Below the pieces are notes generated by a model. That model did no database searches. It saw only the letters and a list, made by a program, of their open reading frames with translations, and was not told the DNA's origin. Below are positions 24,519 to 33,427 of a stretch of DNA of 64,000 nt, piece after piece (within the stretch, counting starts at the first letter, position 1; the number at the start of each line of letters is the position of its first letter). The DNA is taken from positions 186,001 to 250,000 of the forward strand of contig NZ_VOHA01000006.1 of the NCBI RefSeq assembly GCF_007859315.1, given 5' to 3'. Both the position numbers and the translations under genes were made by a program. This DNA comes from Reyranella sp. CPCC 100927. GTDB lineage: Bacteria; Pseudomonadota; Alphaproteobacteria; Reyranellales; Reyranellaceae.

Positions 24519-25130
24519 TCAGGCCGCACGCTTGAGTGCCTCCCGCAGCAGCGGCAGACGATCATTGCCGAAGTACATGTCGCTTCCATTAACAAACATC
24601 GTGGGGGAACCGAAGCCACCGCGCGCGATGACGTCGTCGGTATTGGCCCTCAGCCGGTCCTTGTATGACGGGTCGGCGATCTTGGCGAAGAACGCGCTGC
24701 GGTCGAGCCCGACCTTGTCGACGACCTCGGCCATGACATCGTCCTTGGAGATGTCCTTGTCGTCACCCCAGTAGGCATCGAAGGCGGCATAGGCATAGGG
24801 CACCAGTTTGCCCTTCTCCAAAGCGACGAAGGCGCCGCGCATGCATTTGACGCTGTTCACCGGAAACACTGTCGGCCGCATCTTGATGCGAAGTCCGTAG
24901 AGACGAGCCCAATCCGCCATGTCCTTGGCCGTGTAGGCAAGCTTGCGCGGGTTCGGTGTCTCGCGGCTCTTGTAGACGGTATCGTTGACCGTATTGAAGA
25001 TGCCGCCGACCAGGATCGGCTTCCAGTCGATCTCGGCGCCGGTCTCCGCCGCGATGGGCTGGACGGCGTGGAACGCCAGATACGTCCAGGGACTGGAGCA
25101 GTCGAAAAAGAACTCGATTCTAGCGACCAT
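24519..25130 (-). CDS. 2-Hydroxychromene-2-carboxylate isomerase family (DsbA-like) protein
   Basis: 203 residues, thioredoxin-fold kappa-GST/HCCA isomerase family. The N-terminal strand-turn FFFDCSSPWTYLAFHA carries the glutathione-activating Ser (S12/S13); RMRPTVFPVNS-type segment and GSPTMFVNGSDMYFGNDRL close the active site. Family members isomerise hydroxychromene carboxylates in naphthalene degradation or act as glutathione-dependent oxidoreductases. No naphthalene genes are near, so substrate is open. Confidence 0.85.
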   Translation of the reverse strand: MVARIEFFFDCSSPWTYLAFHAVQPIAAETGAEIDWKPILVGGIFNTVNDTVYKSRETPNPRKLAYTAKDMADWARLYGLRIKMRPTVFPVNSVKCMRGAFVALEKGKLVPYAYAAFDAYWGDDKDISKDDVMAEVVDKVGLDRSAFFAKIADPSYKDRLRANTDDVIARGGFGSPTMFVNGSDMYFGNDRLPLLREALKRAA

Positions 25131-25225
25131 GACAGGCTCCGGGACAAGCTATGCGCCCAATGCGCCGCGACCTTGACACTGTGTCGCCTTGCTGTCGACT
25201 CACCGCATCTGTACTTTGCAAGCCC

Positions 25226-25999
25226 ATGACCGCATCGGTTGTTCCCCTCGGGGCCGTGTCATCGGGGCCCCGCAAGATTGCCATCATCGTCCATCAGGAA
25301 CACTCAAGGCCTGGTCGCGTAGGCACCCTGCTGGAAGCCAAAGGCTATACGCTCCAGAGGCTCTGCCCCAATCTTGGATGCCAGCTTCCGGAAGATCCGT
25401 CGCAGTTCGCCGGCGTCGTGATTTTCGGCGGACCGATGAGCGCCAACGACTGCTCGACCTTGGCCGGCATACGGTGCGAGTTGGAATGGATTCCCAAGGT
25501 CGTCGAGGCCGGGGTGCCTTACCTCGGGATCTGCTTGGGCGGACAATTGCTGACCCGGGCCCTGGGCGGTTCGGTGGGACCACACCCCGATGGCCTGATC
25601 GAAGCCGGCTACTACGGCATTACGCCCACGGCCGCCGGCACCGAATGGTTCCCCGACGGGCCCATGCAGGTCTATCAGTTTCATCGCGAAGGCATGCGGG
25701 TACCGGCATGCTGCGAACTGCTGGCAACCGGTGAGCAGTATCCCGTGCAGGCGTTTCGCTACGGTACGAACGCCTTCGGTATCCAGTTCCATCCTGAAGT
25801 CACGCTCGACATGAAGGATGTGTGGACGACGGAAGCGGCCGAGCGCTTGAAGTCACCGGGCGCCCAGCCGCGCGGTGTCCACCTGGGCGAGCATGATCGG
25901 CATGATCCGATGATCGGCCGCTGGATCGACGGCTTCCTCGACCGGTGGCTCGCCACCGCCCGCGTCGCGGCAACGGCGCCGCTGACGGCGGCCGGATAG
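25226..25999 (+). CDS. Class I glutamine amidotransferase-like protein
   Basis: 257 residues. Triad C103 (GICLGGQLL), H189 and E191 (QFHPEV). A GuaA/GATase1-type domain with no fused synthase. The stand-alone type is often called 'GMP synthase - glutamine amidotransferase domain' or gamma-glutamyl hydrolase-like, and acts on glutamine or gamma-glutamyl amines. Start taken at 25226 (MTASVVPLG); an upstream in-frame ATG at 25151 gives an Arg/Cys-rich unlikely N-terminus. Divergent from the isomerase gene. Confidence 0.82.
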   Translation: MTASVVPLGAVSSGPRKIAIIVHQEHSRPGRVGTLLEAKGYTLQRLCPNLGCQLPEDPSQFAGVVIFGGPMSANDCSTLAGIRCELEWIPKVVEAGVPYLGICLGGQLLTRALGGSVGPHPDGLIEAGYYGITPTAAGTEWFPDGPMQVYQFHREGMRVPACCELLATGEQYPVQAFRYGTNAFGIQFHPEVTLDMKDVWTTEAAERLKSPGAQPRGVHLGEHDRHDPMIGRWIDGFLDRWLATARVAATAPLTAAG

Positions 26000-26095
26000 T
26001 CTCTTCAAGGCCAAGGCCAAGCCAGCGACCAACACGACAGGGTGATTCCGTCCGCGTCGTGATATGCCTTAGCGTCACGAGCCTGGGAGATCCGC

Positions 26096-26530
26096 ATGCG
26101 CTGTCGATCCCTCATGGCGGTGCTGCCGCTATTGCTGTTGTTGGCGGGTCCGACACTGGCGCAACGGCCGGAGCCGCCGCTGCAACCGCGCGCCGATGAG
26201 CCGCCGAGCTATGTCGTGTTCTTCGACATGGGCAAGGCGACAGTCGCGGCGCGGGGCGTGGCAACCATCCGCGAAGCCGCCGCGGCAGCCCGCCGGCCAG
26301 GCGTCAAATCTGTCGAGGTGAACGGCTACACCGACCGCGCGGGCACCGACCGATCGAATGAAGCGTTGGCGTTGCGGCGAGCCCGCGCCGTGCGTGACCT
26401 GCTGGTCAAGCAGGGCGTATCGCAGGCGATCATTTCGATACAGGGGCTGGGTGAAACCAAACCCTTCATGGCGACGGAAGACGGTGCGAATGCCCCCGAG
26501 AACAGACGGGCGGAGATCATCGTGAAGTAG
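26096..26530 (+). CDS. Short OmpA-domain protein
   Basis: 144 residues: signal peptide (MRCRSLMAVLPLLLLLAGPTLAQ) followed directly by an OmpA C-terminal domain (YVVFFDMGKATV, NGYTDRAGTDRSNEALALRRA, ENRRAEIIVK). There is no barrel and no lipobox, so it would be a soluble periplasmic peptidoglycan-binding protein. The domain is clearly diverged from the tandem OmpA pair. GGGAGA lies before the ATG. Confidence 0.85.
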   Translation: MRCRSLMAVLPLLLLLAGPTLAQRPEPPLQPRADEPPSYVVFFDMGKATVAARGVATIREAAAAARRPGVKSVEVNGYTDRAGTDRSNEALALRRARAVRDLLVKQGVSQAIISIQGLGETKPFMATEDGANAPENRRAEIIVK

Positions 26531-26562
26531 CGGGGCGGGGCTGTCGCAGATGGCCACGCACA

Positions 26563-26735
26563 ACCTCATTCTGAGGCGGCCGCGCAGCGGCCGTCTCGAA
26601 GGATGGGCTGCAACCTCGTCCAATGCTTCCAGTCGTTGCCGCGGCAGATGTGCGGTAGCCTACCCTTCGAGAACCCTTCGGCAGGCCCAGGGCAGGTTGC
26701 TCGCTGCGCTCGCTCCTCGGGGCGAAGGTGATGCC
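26563..26735. repeat. Possible dispersed repeat remnants
   Basis: The 238-base gap after the short OmpA gene holds palindrome-rich pieces (GAGGCGGCCGCGCAGCGGCC near 26573; CCCTTCGAG and CGAAGG-type arms from 26661) that resemble intergenic repeat debris. No coding frame is convincing here. Low confidence without other copies in the window. Confidence 0.35.
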
Positions 26736-26768
26736 ACAAGCAGGAATGATCAGTCCTGAGGCCCTGGT

Positions 26769-27170
26769 CTAGGGGCCGGGAGCAATGGCCGCGAAGCGCA
26801 CGCGTGCCGCCACGGTCTCACCCGTCATCGTGCCGCAGTAGTGGCATTCGCACAGCAGGTGGTGGGCTTCCTGTTCCGTCAATTCAAAGAACACCGTGCC
26901 GTCGCCGAGGCGGTCGCTCGCCAACCCTTCGGCCCGCAGGATTGGATCTTTGTACGCGACGGACAACGGAGAGTCGTCGCCGCGCAACGCCTTGCGAGCC
27001 TGTTCGGACAGGTACTCCACCCGCATGAGCGGCAGCAGCCGGCCACGGTGGCGGTCGAGCAGCATCGCCCACCGCTCCAACTTCTCCCGCCGCGACATGA
27101 TCGGGGCCGACGTCGCCAGAGGGATGGTCAGAGCCGTACGTCTGACCGCGTTCAAGGTCCTGTGCTCCAT
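26769..27170 (-). CDS. Hypothetical protein with a CHYCG motif
   Basis: 133 residues, no recognised family. Features: a basic N-terminal third (MSRREKLERWAMLLDRHRGR), then SVAYKDPILRAEGLASDRLGD, and a Cys/His cluster LLCECHYCGTMT that could bind a metal. The start at 27170 is chosen for its GGAGG five bases upstream; MSRREK at 27098 lacks one. It is co-directional with the GNAT gene upstream. Confidence 0.55.
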   Translation of the reverse strand: MEHRTLNAVRRTALTIPLATSAPIMSRREKLERWAMLLDRHRGRLLPLMRVEYLSEQARKALRGDDSPLSVAYKDPILRAEGLASDRLGDGTVFFELTEQEAHHLLCECHYCGTMTGETVAARVRFAAIAPGP

Positions 27171-27246
27171 GGCATCCTCCGATGCATCTGCAGCCAGCCG
27201 ATGTCCATATTATACCGATTGCCTGCCCATCGCCATGGCAACCGAG

Positions 27247-27750
27247 TCAGTCCAGGCCAAAGGCGCTGGGATAGTGAACCGCACCGCTGGCGCCGCTGAG
27301 AGATCCGGGCGTCAGCTCCAGAGCCATGAATGCGTCACCACTGAACGGCGCCGCGAGCTTGCGCGCCAACAGGCTTGAGAAGCCGAAGCGCGGATAGTAG
27401 TCCGGGTGTCCGACGACAATAACGGCTTCGTACCGTCGGTCCCGCGCGAGCGATAAGCCTGCGTGCACTAGGCGCGAACCGATTCCCCGGCGCTGGTGAT
27501 CGGGATGTACGGCCAGCGGTGCCAGCGCTGCGGCCTTCACGGCTCGCTCGTCGACGCTGATGGCGAGATCGCTGAACAGGATGTGCCCAATGACATCGGC
27601 ATCGTCGCATGCGACGAGGGAAACGGCGATCAGGCCATCGCGGCGCAGCTTGTCGACAATCTCGGACTCTGAATCGCCGCCAAAGGCGACACGATGGATG
27701 GCAGCGATCTGCTCCCGCTGCGACGCATTCTCTTCAACGATCACCATCAT
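27247..27750 (-). CDS. GNAT-family N-acetyltransferase
   Basis: 167 residues, YhbS-like GNAT fold. The acetyl-CoA pyrophosphate loop is VHPDHQRRGIGSRLV (Q/R-x-x-G-x-G/A pattern), with HILFSDLAI and VVGHPDYYPRFGF, the last typical of YhbS. The acceptor is unknown. It starts 6 bases after the kinase gene stop, so it is probably translated from the same message and could act on related targets. Confidence 0.87.
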   Translation of the reverse strand: MMVIVEENASQREQIAAIHRVAFGGDSESEIVDKLRRDGLIAVSLVACDDADVIGHILFSDLAISVDERAVKAAALAPLAVHPDHQRRGIGSRLVHAGLSLARDRRYEAVIVVGHPDYYPRFGFSSLLARKLAAPFSGDAFMALELTPGSLSGASGAVHYPSAFGLD

Positions 27751-27756
27751 CGGTCA

Positions 27757-29814
27757 TTATCGTGTGGCGGAGAATTGCACCAGCACGTCGTTGTTGGCGT
27801 ACCCCTGGCCCTGCAGGGTGCTGCCGTCGAAGCGAATCGGCAGCGTGACCTTGCCACCCAGCGATGCGCCGCGGCCGGCGGGCGGCATGTCGAGCGTGAA
27901 CCTGCCGGCGCCCCCCTGGATCGTGCCGGCGATTCCATAGGTGACCGTATTGATCACCCAACTGCCGTTGGCGCTGCCGCCGGCAATCGACAGCGAGAGG
28001 GGGCCGCACGTCTCATTGCCTGCGGTCAACCCGATGCGGCGGAAGCAGACCCGACCACGCCACGCGCCGTCGGTGCCGACGATCGCCGGCGGTGGTGCCG
28101 GTGCCGGACGAGCCGCCTGCTGCGGTGGCCGGTTCGGCTGCGGTGCGGGCGGCACAACTGGCGCCGGCTGCGCCGACTCGCGCCGGCGCTCGTCATCGGC
28201 CTTGCGCTGGGCTTCCGCAGCACGCTTGTCGTCGTCGGCCTTGCGCTGGGCTTCCGCAGCACGCTTGTCGTCGTCGGCCTTGCGCTGGGCTTCCGCAGCA
28301 CGCTTGTCGTCGTCGGCCTTGCGCTGAGCCTCCGCAGCGGCGCGTCGTTCTTCATCAGCCTTGCGCTGCGCCTCGAGTTGTCGCTCGTCGTCAGCCTTGC
28401 GCTGGGCTTCTTCCGCGCGCCGTCGCTCGTCGTCGGCGCGTTGCTGCTCTGCGGCCTGACGCTTGGCGTCTTCGTCGGCGCGGCGCTGGGCCTCCTCGGC
28501 GGCTTGTCGTTGCTCGGCAGCCGCGCGCTCGGCTTCCTGGCGCCTGGCTTGCTCTTCGGCCAGGCGCCTGGCTTCGCCGTCGCGTTGAGCGTCATCAGCC
28601 TTGGTTGGCGCATCGGCCACCGGACGTTGCTCCGGTGGAGGCTGCTCCGTGCGATCGACGGACTTGTCCGCGGTGGGCGGTGGCCCGCTGGTCAGGGCGA
28701 TCAACCGCGGCCCGACAAACGCACCGATCCCCAGAAGGACCAGGATGACCCCGACACCGCCCGCCAGCCAGCCCAGGCGCTTCAACAGGCCGGCATTTTG
28801 GGCAGGCGGGGCAGGGGGCGGCGCGTCGTGGCTCAGCAGGGTCGCCACCTCGTGCATGCTTTGCGCGCGGCGCAGCGGATCGGGTTCCAGCAGGCGGCCG
28901 AGATCGCGGCGCAAATCCTCCGGGACGTTGGACAGATCGGGTGTGCTCTCGCGTGCCTTCACGGCCCGGGCCAGGGACGAGCCCATCGGCAATGGCCGAC
29001 CGACCGCGGCCGCGGCCAGCACCAGGCCGAGACTGTAGATGTCCGAGCGATGGTCGACCGCCGCGTCGTACAGGCCGCACTGTTCCGGTGAGCAATAGTC
29101 GAGCTTGCCGGCGAAACCGCTGCCGATCAGGGTGCTGGCGCCGTCCAGCCGCTTGGCGACGCCGAAATCGATCAGCACGGCGTGATCCAGGCTGCCGCCG
29201 CGCAGGACGACGTTGTCCGGCGACAGGTCGCGGTGCACCACGCCGCGCGAGTGGGCTGCCGCGAGGCCCTGGGCGACCTGGGCGCCCACCCTGCGCACGT
29301 CGGCCGGCGCCAGCGGGCCGCGCGCGATGAGCGAGGCCAGCGACGGTCCGTCGACGAAATCCATGACCAGGAACAGCCGGCCGGAGTCGTCTCCGAAGAC
29401 ACCCTCGTAGGAAACGACCGACGGGTGCCGGACCTTGCGCAGCGCGCCCGCTTCGCGACGGAACAGTTCTCGCACCTGGGGGTCACTGGCGAGATCGGGG
29501 CGGATCACCTTGATCGCGTCGTGATCCCCGGTGTGAATATTGGTTGCGCGGTAGACCTCGCCCATGCCGCCGCGACCGATCAGCGCCTCGATACGCTGGG
29601 TGTTGTTGAGCAGCGTGCCTGGCCGCAGCAGGCTGTCGCCGCTCGGCAAGGGACCGATGACCGTCGCCCCGGCAGCCGTCATTCCGGGGGCCGCGATCGA
29701 CGCGGTGGTCGGCACTTGGCCAGCCAGCGGTCGGTTGCCCATCACGCGCGTCTGGTCGCCGTCTGCCGCCGCGGCGTTACGCAATGGTCCGAAGGGATCG
29801 GCCTGGTTGGTCAC
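27757..29814 (-). CDS. Membrane Ser/Thr protein kinase with long charged repeat region
   Basis: 685 residues. A Hanks-type kinase domain (about 75-330): glycine loop GRGGMGEVY (80-88), Lys102, HRDLSPDN (H194-D196), DFG 216-218. One transmembrane helix ~349-371. Beyond it, a Glu/Arg/Ala/Lys-rich coiled-coil stretch with 13-residue repeats (AEAQRKADDDKRA three times), a Pro-rich segment, and a ~100-residue C-terminal domain with paired Cys (GRVCFRRIGLTAGNETCG) of unknown fold. GTG start with GAGGACAG upstream. Kinase inside, coiled coil and sensor domain probably in the periplasm. Confidence 0.88.
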   Translation of the reverse strand: MTNQADPFGPLRNAAAADGDQTRVMGNRPLAGQVPTTASIAAPGMTAAGATVIGPLPSGDSLLRPGTLLNNTQRIEALIGRGGMGEVYRATNIHTGDHDAIKVIRPDLASDPQVRELFRREAGALRKVRHPSVVSYEGVFGDDSGRLFLVMDFVDGPSLASLIARGPLAPADVRRVGAQVAQGLAAAHSRGVVHRDLSPDNVVLRGGSLDHAVLIDFGVAKRLDGASTLIGSGFAGKLDYCSPEQCGLYDAAVDHRSDIYSLGLVLAAAAVGRPLPMGSSLARAVKARESTPDLSNVPEDLRRDLGRLLEPDPLRRAQSMHEVATLLSHDAPPPAPPAQNAGLLKRLGWLAGGVGVILVLLGIGAFVGPRLIALTSGPPPTADKSVDRTEQPPPEQRPVADAPTKADDAQRDGEARRLAEEQARRQEAERAAAEQRQAAEEAQRRADEDAKRQAAEQQRADDERRRAEEAQRKADDERQLEAQRKADEERRAAAEAQRKADDDKRAAEAQRKADDDKRAAEAQRKADDDKRAAEAQRKADDERRRESAQPAPVVPPAPQPNRPPQQAARPAPAPPPAIVGTDGAWRGRVCFRRIGLTAGNETCGPLSLSIAGGSANGSWVINTVTYGIAGTIQGGAGRFTLDMPPAGRGASLGGKVTLPIRFDGSTLQGQGYANNDVLVQFSATR
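28200..28316. repeat. Three perfect 39-bp tandem repeats inside the kinase gene
   Basis: Units at 28200-28238, 28239-28277 and 28278-28316 are identical, followed by a degenerate partial fourth. Each encodes 13 residues in frame, so copy number can change without disrupting the kinase. Confidence 0.9.
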
Positions 29815-30068
29815 CCTGTCCTCATGTCGCGTGACGTCTGCGGGCAGTCACGACGCAGGCGGATCGCCCGGTCATCCTATACCAATCGCGGTCGATATCG
29901 ACGGTGAGAACACCCCGAAGCCGGAGGCTATTCCCCATCCACCTGCGTTGAGCACCGGTCCTGCCGGAGACTTGACGCGCGAAAACCATTTTTCTGACAC
30001 CGAGCAACGGCAGTCTGCAGTGCCGGTGCGGGGTGGCGAACGATGGTGGGTGGGCTACGGAGGAACGC

Positions 30069-30791
30069 ATGCAATGGCGAGGGTGTGTGGCTGTGGCGCT
30101 GGTCGCGGTACCGCTGACCGGGTGTTTCGACTTTACCGCCGACAGCACCTTTCAGTCCGATGGTACGGCCCAGGTCACGGCCGAGGTTGGCGTGTCCATG
30201 CAGCTTACGACCCTGATGACCAGTCAGATGCCGGGGCAGAGAGATTTCCTTGCCGACTGCGAGAAGGAACGGCCGCGCGAGACCCTGCCCGCCGGCGTGA
30301 CATCCATCAAAGGCAAGCGCAGCCAGCGCGGCGACATGGCTCTTTGCACCTATGTGATCGACGTGGCCGATCCGGTTGCGGCCGCGGCTGCGCAACACGA
30401 TACGCGGGTTCAGGGCGCCCCCGGCATGGGCGGCCTCGACAAGCCTGAATTCAAGATCGAGCGGTTGCGCGAGGGTGTCTATCGGCTGTCGGGGCAGTTC
30501 AAGCCCATTGAGTTGTCTCTCCCCAAGCCGGAGCAGCGCGGGGATGCCTTGGCAACCAGCGCCATGCTGCTGGCCATGACGACCAACCGCTATGTGACGT
30601 TGACGGTATCGGCGCGGCGCATCGAGAATGCGACCGGCGAAGTGCAGGCCGATGGCCGCAAAGTCGTGTGGAAGCTGCCGCTGATGGCGTTGGTCAAGGC
30701 CATGCCCGGTACGACCTATGACATCAAGGCCGATATCGTCTACGCCGAGAGCTGGACGACCCGGACGAAGCGCTGGCTGGGGCTTGATTGA
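30069..30791 (+). CDS. Lipoprotein of unknown function
   Basis: 240 residues. Lipobox VPLTGC near residue 17 after a short hydrophobic signal; mature part begins FDFTADSTFQSDGTAQVTAEV, a beta-rich pattern seen in several small bacterial lipoproteins (LppM-like DUF3153 is a possibility). No catalytic motif seen. Start at 30069 follows GGAGGA; a longer frame from 30033 is rejected for lack of a ribosome site. Confidence 0.6.
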   Translation: MQWRGCVAVALVAVPLTGCFDFTADSTFQSDGTAQVTAEVGVSMQLTTLMTSQMPGQRDFLADCEKERPRETLPAGVTSIKGKRSQRGDMALCTYVIDVADPVAAAAAQHDTRVQGAPGMGGLDKPEFKIERLREGVYRLSGQFKPIELSLPKPEQRGDALATSAMLLAMTTNRYVTLTVSARRIENATGEVQADGRKVVWKLPLMALVKAMPGTTYDIKADIVYAESWTTRTKRWLGLD

Positions 30792-30907
30792 CGCACGCAG
30801 ACGCCAGGCACGGGAAGTTGACCAGCAGACCGTGCTGCCGCGTTGGTCCAAGGCCGACCGAGGGCTAGACTGGCGAACGTGCGATTCGTGATGCACCGAG
30901 GTCCGGC

Positions 30908-31558
30908 ATGATCATTCCCCCGCGTGGCATGGTTCGTCGGCGGTTGTTGCAGACGGGCGTCGGGACTTCGGCGTTTCTTGCGGCGCCGGCGCTGGTGCGC
31001 GCCCAGGCTCTCGTGCCGACGCCGGCGCAGACCGAAGGCCCGTTCTATCCGGTGATGCTGCCGCAGGACGTGGACAACGATCTGGTTCAGGTCCACGGTG
31101 CGGCAACCCCGGCCAAGGGCGCCGTGACTCATATCTCGGGCCGTGTGCGCGATGCGGCCGGCCAGCCGATCGTCGGTGCCCAGGTGGAAATCTGGCAGTG
31201 TGATGCGCAGGGGCTCTACGACCATCCGGGGCAGAGCGATCTTGCGCGCCGCGACAAGGGGTTTCAGGGCTTCGGTCGGGCGACGACTCTGGTCGATGGC
31301 GCCTACCGCTTCCGCACCATCCGGCCGGTGGCCTATAGCGGGCGCACGCCGCACATTCATTTCCGCGTCATTACCGCCGACGGTCGACGACTGACCACGC
31401 AGATGTATGTCGCGGGTGATCCGGGTAATGATCGCGATGGCGTCCTGCGGGCCATCCGGGATCCCCGACAGCGTCAGCAGGTGTTGGTCAGCCTGGCACC
31501 TGCCGATGGCCTGGAGGGCGGCGCCTTGGCTGGTGTGTTCGATATCGTCCTGGCCTAG
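30908..31558 (+). CDS. Tat-exported intradiol ring-cleavage dioxygenase
   Basis: 216 residues of the protocatechuate/catechol dioxygenase family. Iron ligands are Y104 (QGLYDHPG), Y143 (PVAYSGR), H149 and H151 (PHIHFR), all present. The N-terminus VRRRLLQTGVGTSAFL is a twin-arginine signal cut near VRAQ, so the enzyme is exported, unlike the cytoplasmic catabolic ones. TEGPFYPVML is the family entry motif. Such exported members are common in proteobacteria with unproven substrates (possibly lignin- or humic-type catechols). No beta-ketoadipate genes are adjacent. Confidence 0.85.
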   Translation: MIIPPRGMVRRRLLQTGVGTSAFLAAPALVRAQALVPTPAQTEGPFYPVMLPQDVDNDLVQVHGAATPAKGAVTHISGRVRDAAGQPIVGAQVEIWQCDAQGLYDHPGQSDLARRDKGFQGFGRATTLVDGAYRFRTIRPVAYSGRTPHIHFRVITADGRRLTTQMYVAGDPGNDRDGVLRAIRDPRQRQQVLVSLAPADGLEGGALAGVFDIVLA

Positions 31559-31650
31559 CTGTACTGCGCATTTGCCGGCGGCTTGTGCATTGACAGCGCG
31601 GTCACGCGCCGATTTGCTCCCGGTCTCAGCTTGAATCGGGAGGAAAGCGC

Positions 31651-32688
31651 GTGGCCAAGTTCAAGATCGTGACACTGCCCGGCGGGATCAGCGGCACCGG
31701 CTACGCTTACGAGATGGAGGCGCTGTCGCATCTGGACGCCCAGATCGTCGAGATCGACGCGCCGTCGGACAACGAATTCATCGCCGCCGCGCACGACGCC
31801 GACGCGCTCTATGCCAAGGGCCGGCGTATCTCGGCGCGGATGATCGACGGGCTGCAGCGCTGCAAGGTGATTTCGCTGGGCAGCGTCGGCGTCGACTCGG
31901 TTGACGTCGCGGCGGCAACGGCGCGTGGCATCCCCGTCACCAACGTGCCGGACACGTTCATCGAGGAAGTGGCCGACCACGCGATGATGCTGATGCTGGC
32001 GACATTCCGCCGGCTGGTGGTGCAGGATCGCATGGTCCGCGACGGACGCTGGCGCGAAGGGCGCCCCATGCTCTACGAGTTCCCGCGCCTGATGGGACAG
32101 ACGCTCGGCTTCATCGCCTTCGGCCACGTGGCGCGCGCGGTGGCCAAGCGTGCCGCCCCGTTCGGGGTGCGCATGATGGCGTACGATCCCTTCGTCGAAG
32201 AGCTGGTGATGAGCGAATACGGCGTCGAGCCTGTGAGTCTCGACGAACTGCTGGCGCAGTCCGACATCATTTCGATGCATGCGCCGGCCACGGTCGAGGC
32301 ACAGCACATGCTGCGCGAAGCGCATTTCCGCGCCATGAAGCGCACGGCGCTCTTCATCAACACCGGCCGCGGGCCGACGGTCGACGAAAGCGCCCTGATC
32401 AAGGCACTGCAGGAAGGCTGGATCGCCGCCGCCGGTCTCGACGTTCTGGAAGTCGAGCCGGTGAAACCCGACAACCCGCTGCTCAAGATGGACAACGTGA
32501 TCCTGACCGCGCACGTCGCCTCGGCATCGGCGCGCTTCGATCCGGCGCGGCGCCGGCGGGTCGGTCAGGAGATCGCCTCCGTGCTGACCGGCCGCTGGCC
32601 GCGCAGCTGCGTCAATCCATCGGTGCTGGAGAAATCGCCGCTGGCCCGCTGGCAGCCCTATTCGATGGAACGCGGCCCGGGGAATTGA
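31651..32688 (+). CDS. D-isomer-specific 2-hydroxyacid dehydrogenase (CtBP-like)
   Basis: 345 residues. NAD-binding region reads GQTLGFIAFGHVARAVAKRA; catalytic Arg in NTGRGPTVDE, Glu in LDVLEVEPV, His in TAHVASAS. GSVGVDSVDVAAA is the substrate loop. Phosphoglycerate dehydrogenase/CtBP-type; substrate unknown. GTG start behind GGGAGGA. Converges on the upp operon over repeat copy B. Confidence 0.85.
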   Translation: MAKFKIVTLPGGISGTGYAYEMEALSHLDAQIVEIDAPSDNEFIAAAHDADALYAKGRRISARMIDGLQRCKVISLGSVGVDSVDVAAATARGIPVTNVPDTFIEEVADHAMMLMLATFRRLVVQDRMVRDGRWREGRPMLYEFPRLMGQTLGFIAFGHVARAVAKRAAPFGVRMMAYDPFVEELVMSEYGVEPVSLDELLAQSDIISMHAPATVEAQHMLREAHFRAMKRTALFINTGRGPTVDESALIKALQEGWIAAAGLDVLEVEPVKPDNPLLKMDNVILTAHVASASARFDPARRRRVGQEIASVLTGRWPRSCVNPSVLEKSPLARWQPYSMERGPGN

Positions 32689-32693
32689 GACTT

Positions 32694-32772
32694 GTCATCC
32701 CGAGCGTAGCGAGGGATCTCGCGCGAGTGGAGACTCCGTTTCAAGGAGATGTCTCGCTGCGCTCGACATGAC
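32694..32772. repeat. Dispersed palindromic repeat, copy B
   Basis: GTCATCCCGAGCGTAGCGAG on the left; right arm ends GCTGCGCTCGACATGAC. Some arm mismatches. Between the dehydrogenase and the convergent upp. Confidence 0.8.
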
Positions 32773-32785
32773 GGTCGATTCCAAA

Positions 32786-33412
32786 CTACTTCGTGCCGAA
32801 CAGGCGGTCGCCGGCGTCACCCAGTCCGGGCACGATGTAGGCGTGGTCGTCGAGGTGGCTGTCGATGGCGGCGGTCCACACCGGCACGTCGGGATGGGCA
32901 TCGGTGAAGGCCTTGACGCCTTCCGGCGCCGCCAGCAGGCACATGAACTTGATGCGCGGCGCGCCGGTGCGCTTGAGCAGGTCGACGGCGGCGATGGCCG
33001 AGTTCGCGGTGGCCAGCATGGGGTCGCACACGATCACGAGCCGGTCGGCGATGTCCTCGGGCAGCTTGCAGTAGTACTCGACGGCAGCCTTGGTCTCGGG
33101 GTCGCGATAGAGCCCGACATGGCCGACGCGCGCCTGCGGCATCAGCTCGAGCAACCCGTCGGCCAGTCCCAGCCCGGCGCGCAGGATGGGCACGACCACC
33201 AGCTTCTTGCCTTCGATGAACGGTGCTTCCATGCCGGTCAGCGGCGTGTCGATGCGCTGCGGGGCCAGCGGCAGGTCCCGCGTCACCTCGTAGCCCACGA
33301 GCATCGCGATCTCGCGCAGCAGCCGGCGAAAGTTGGCGCTCGACGTGCCCTTGTCGCGCATCAGCGACAGCTTGTGCTGGACCAGTGGATGGTCGACGAC
33401 GGTAACGTTCAT
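32786..33412 (-). CDS. upp: Uracil phosphoribosyltransferase
   Basis: 208 residues, the usual length. Makes UMP from uracil and PRPP. Seen: [19 protein letters not shown] at the N-terminus, [19 protein letters not shown], the PRPP loop [16 protein letters not shown] and the C-terminal [10 protein letters not shown]. Third gene of an operon with urc4 (15 bases upstream) and urc1, a context that makes its role entry of uracil into the URC catabolic route as well as salvage. Confidence 0.95.
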   Translation of the reverse strand: MNVTVVDHPLVQHKLSLMRDKGTSSANFRRLLREIAMLVGYEVTRDLPLAPQRIDTPLTGMEAPFIEGKKLVVVPILRAGLGLADGLLELMPQARVGHVGLYRDPETKAAVEYYCKLPEDIADRLVIVCDPMLATANSAIAAVDLLKRTGAPRIKFMCLLAAPEGVKAFTDAHPDVPVWTAAIDSHLDDHAYIVPGLGDAGDRLFGTK

Positions 33413-33427
33413 GATTGTTCTTGCCCC

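Noticed and set aside
28200-28316. 39-bp repeats as a possible CRISPR array
   Set aside because: Units are directly adjacent without spacers, and are in frame inside the kinase gene.
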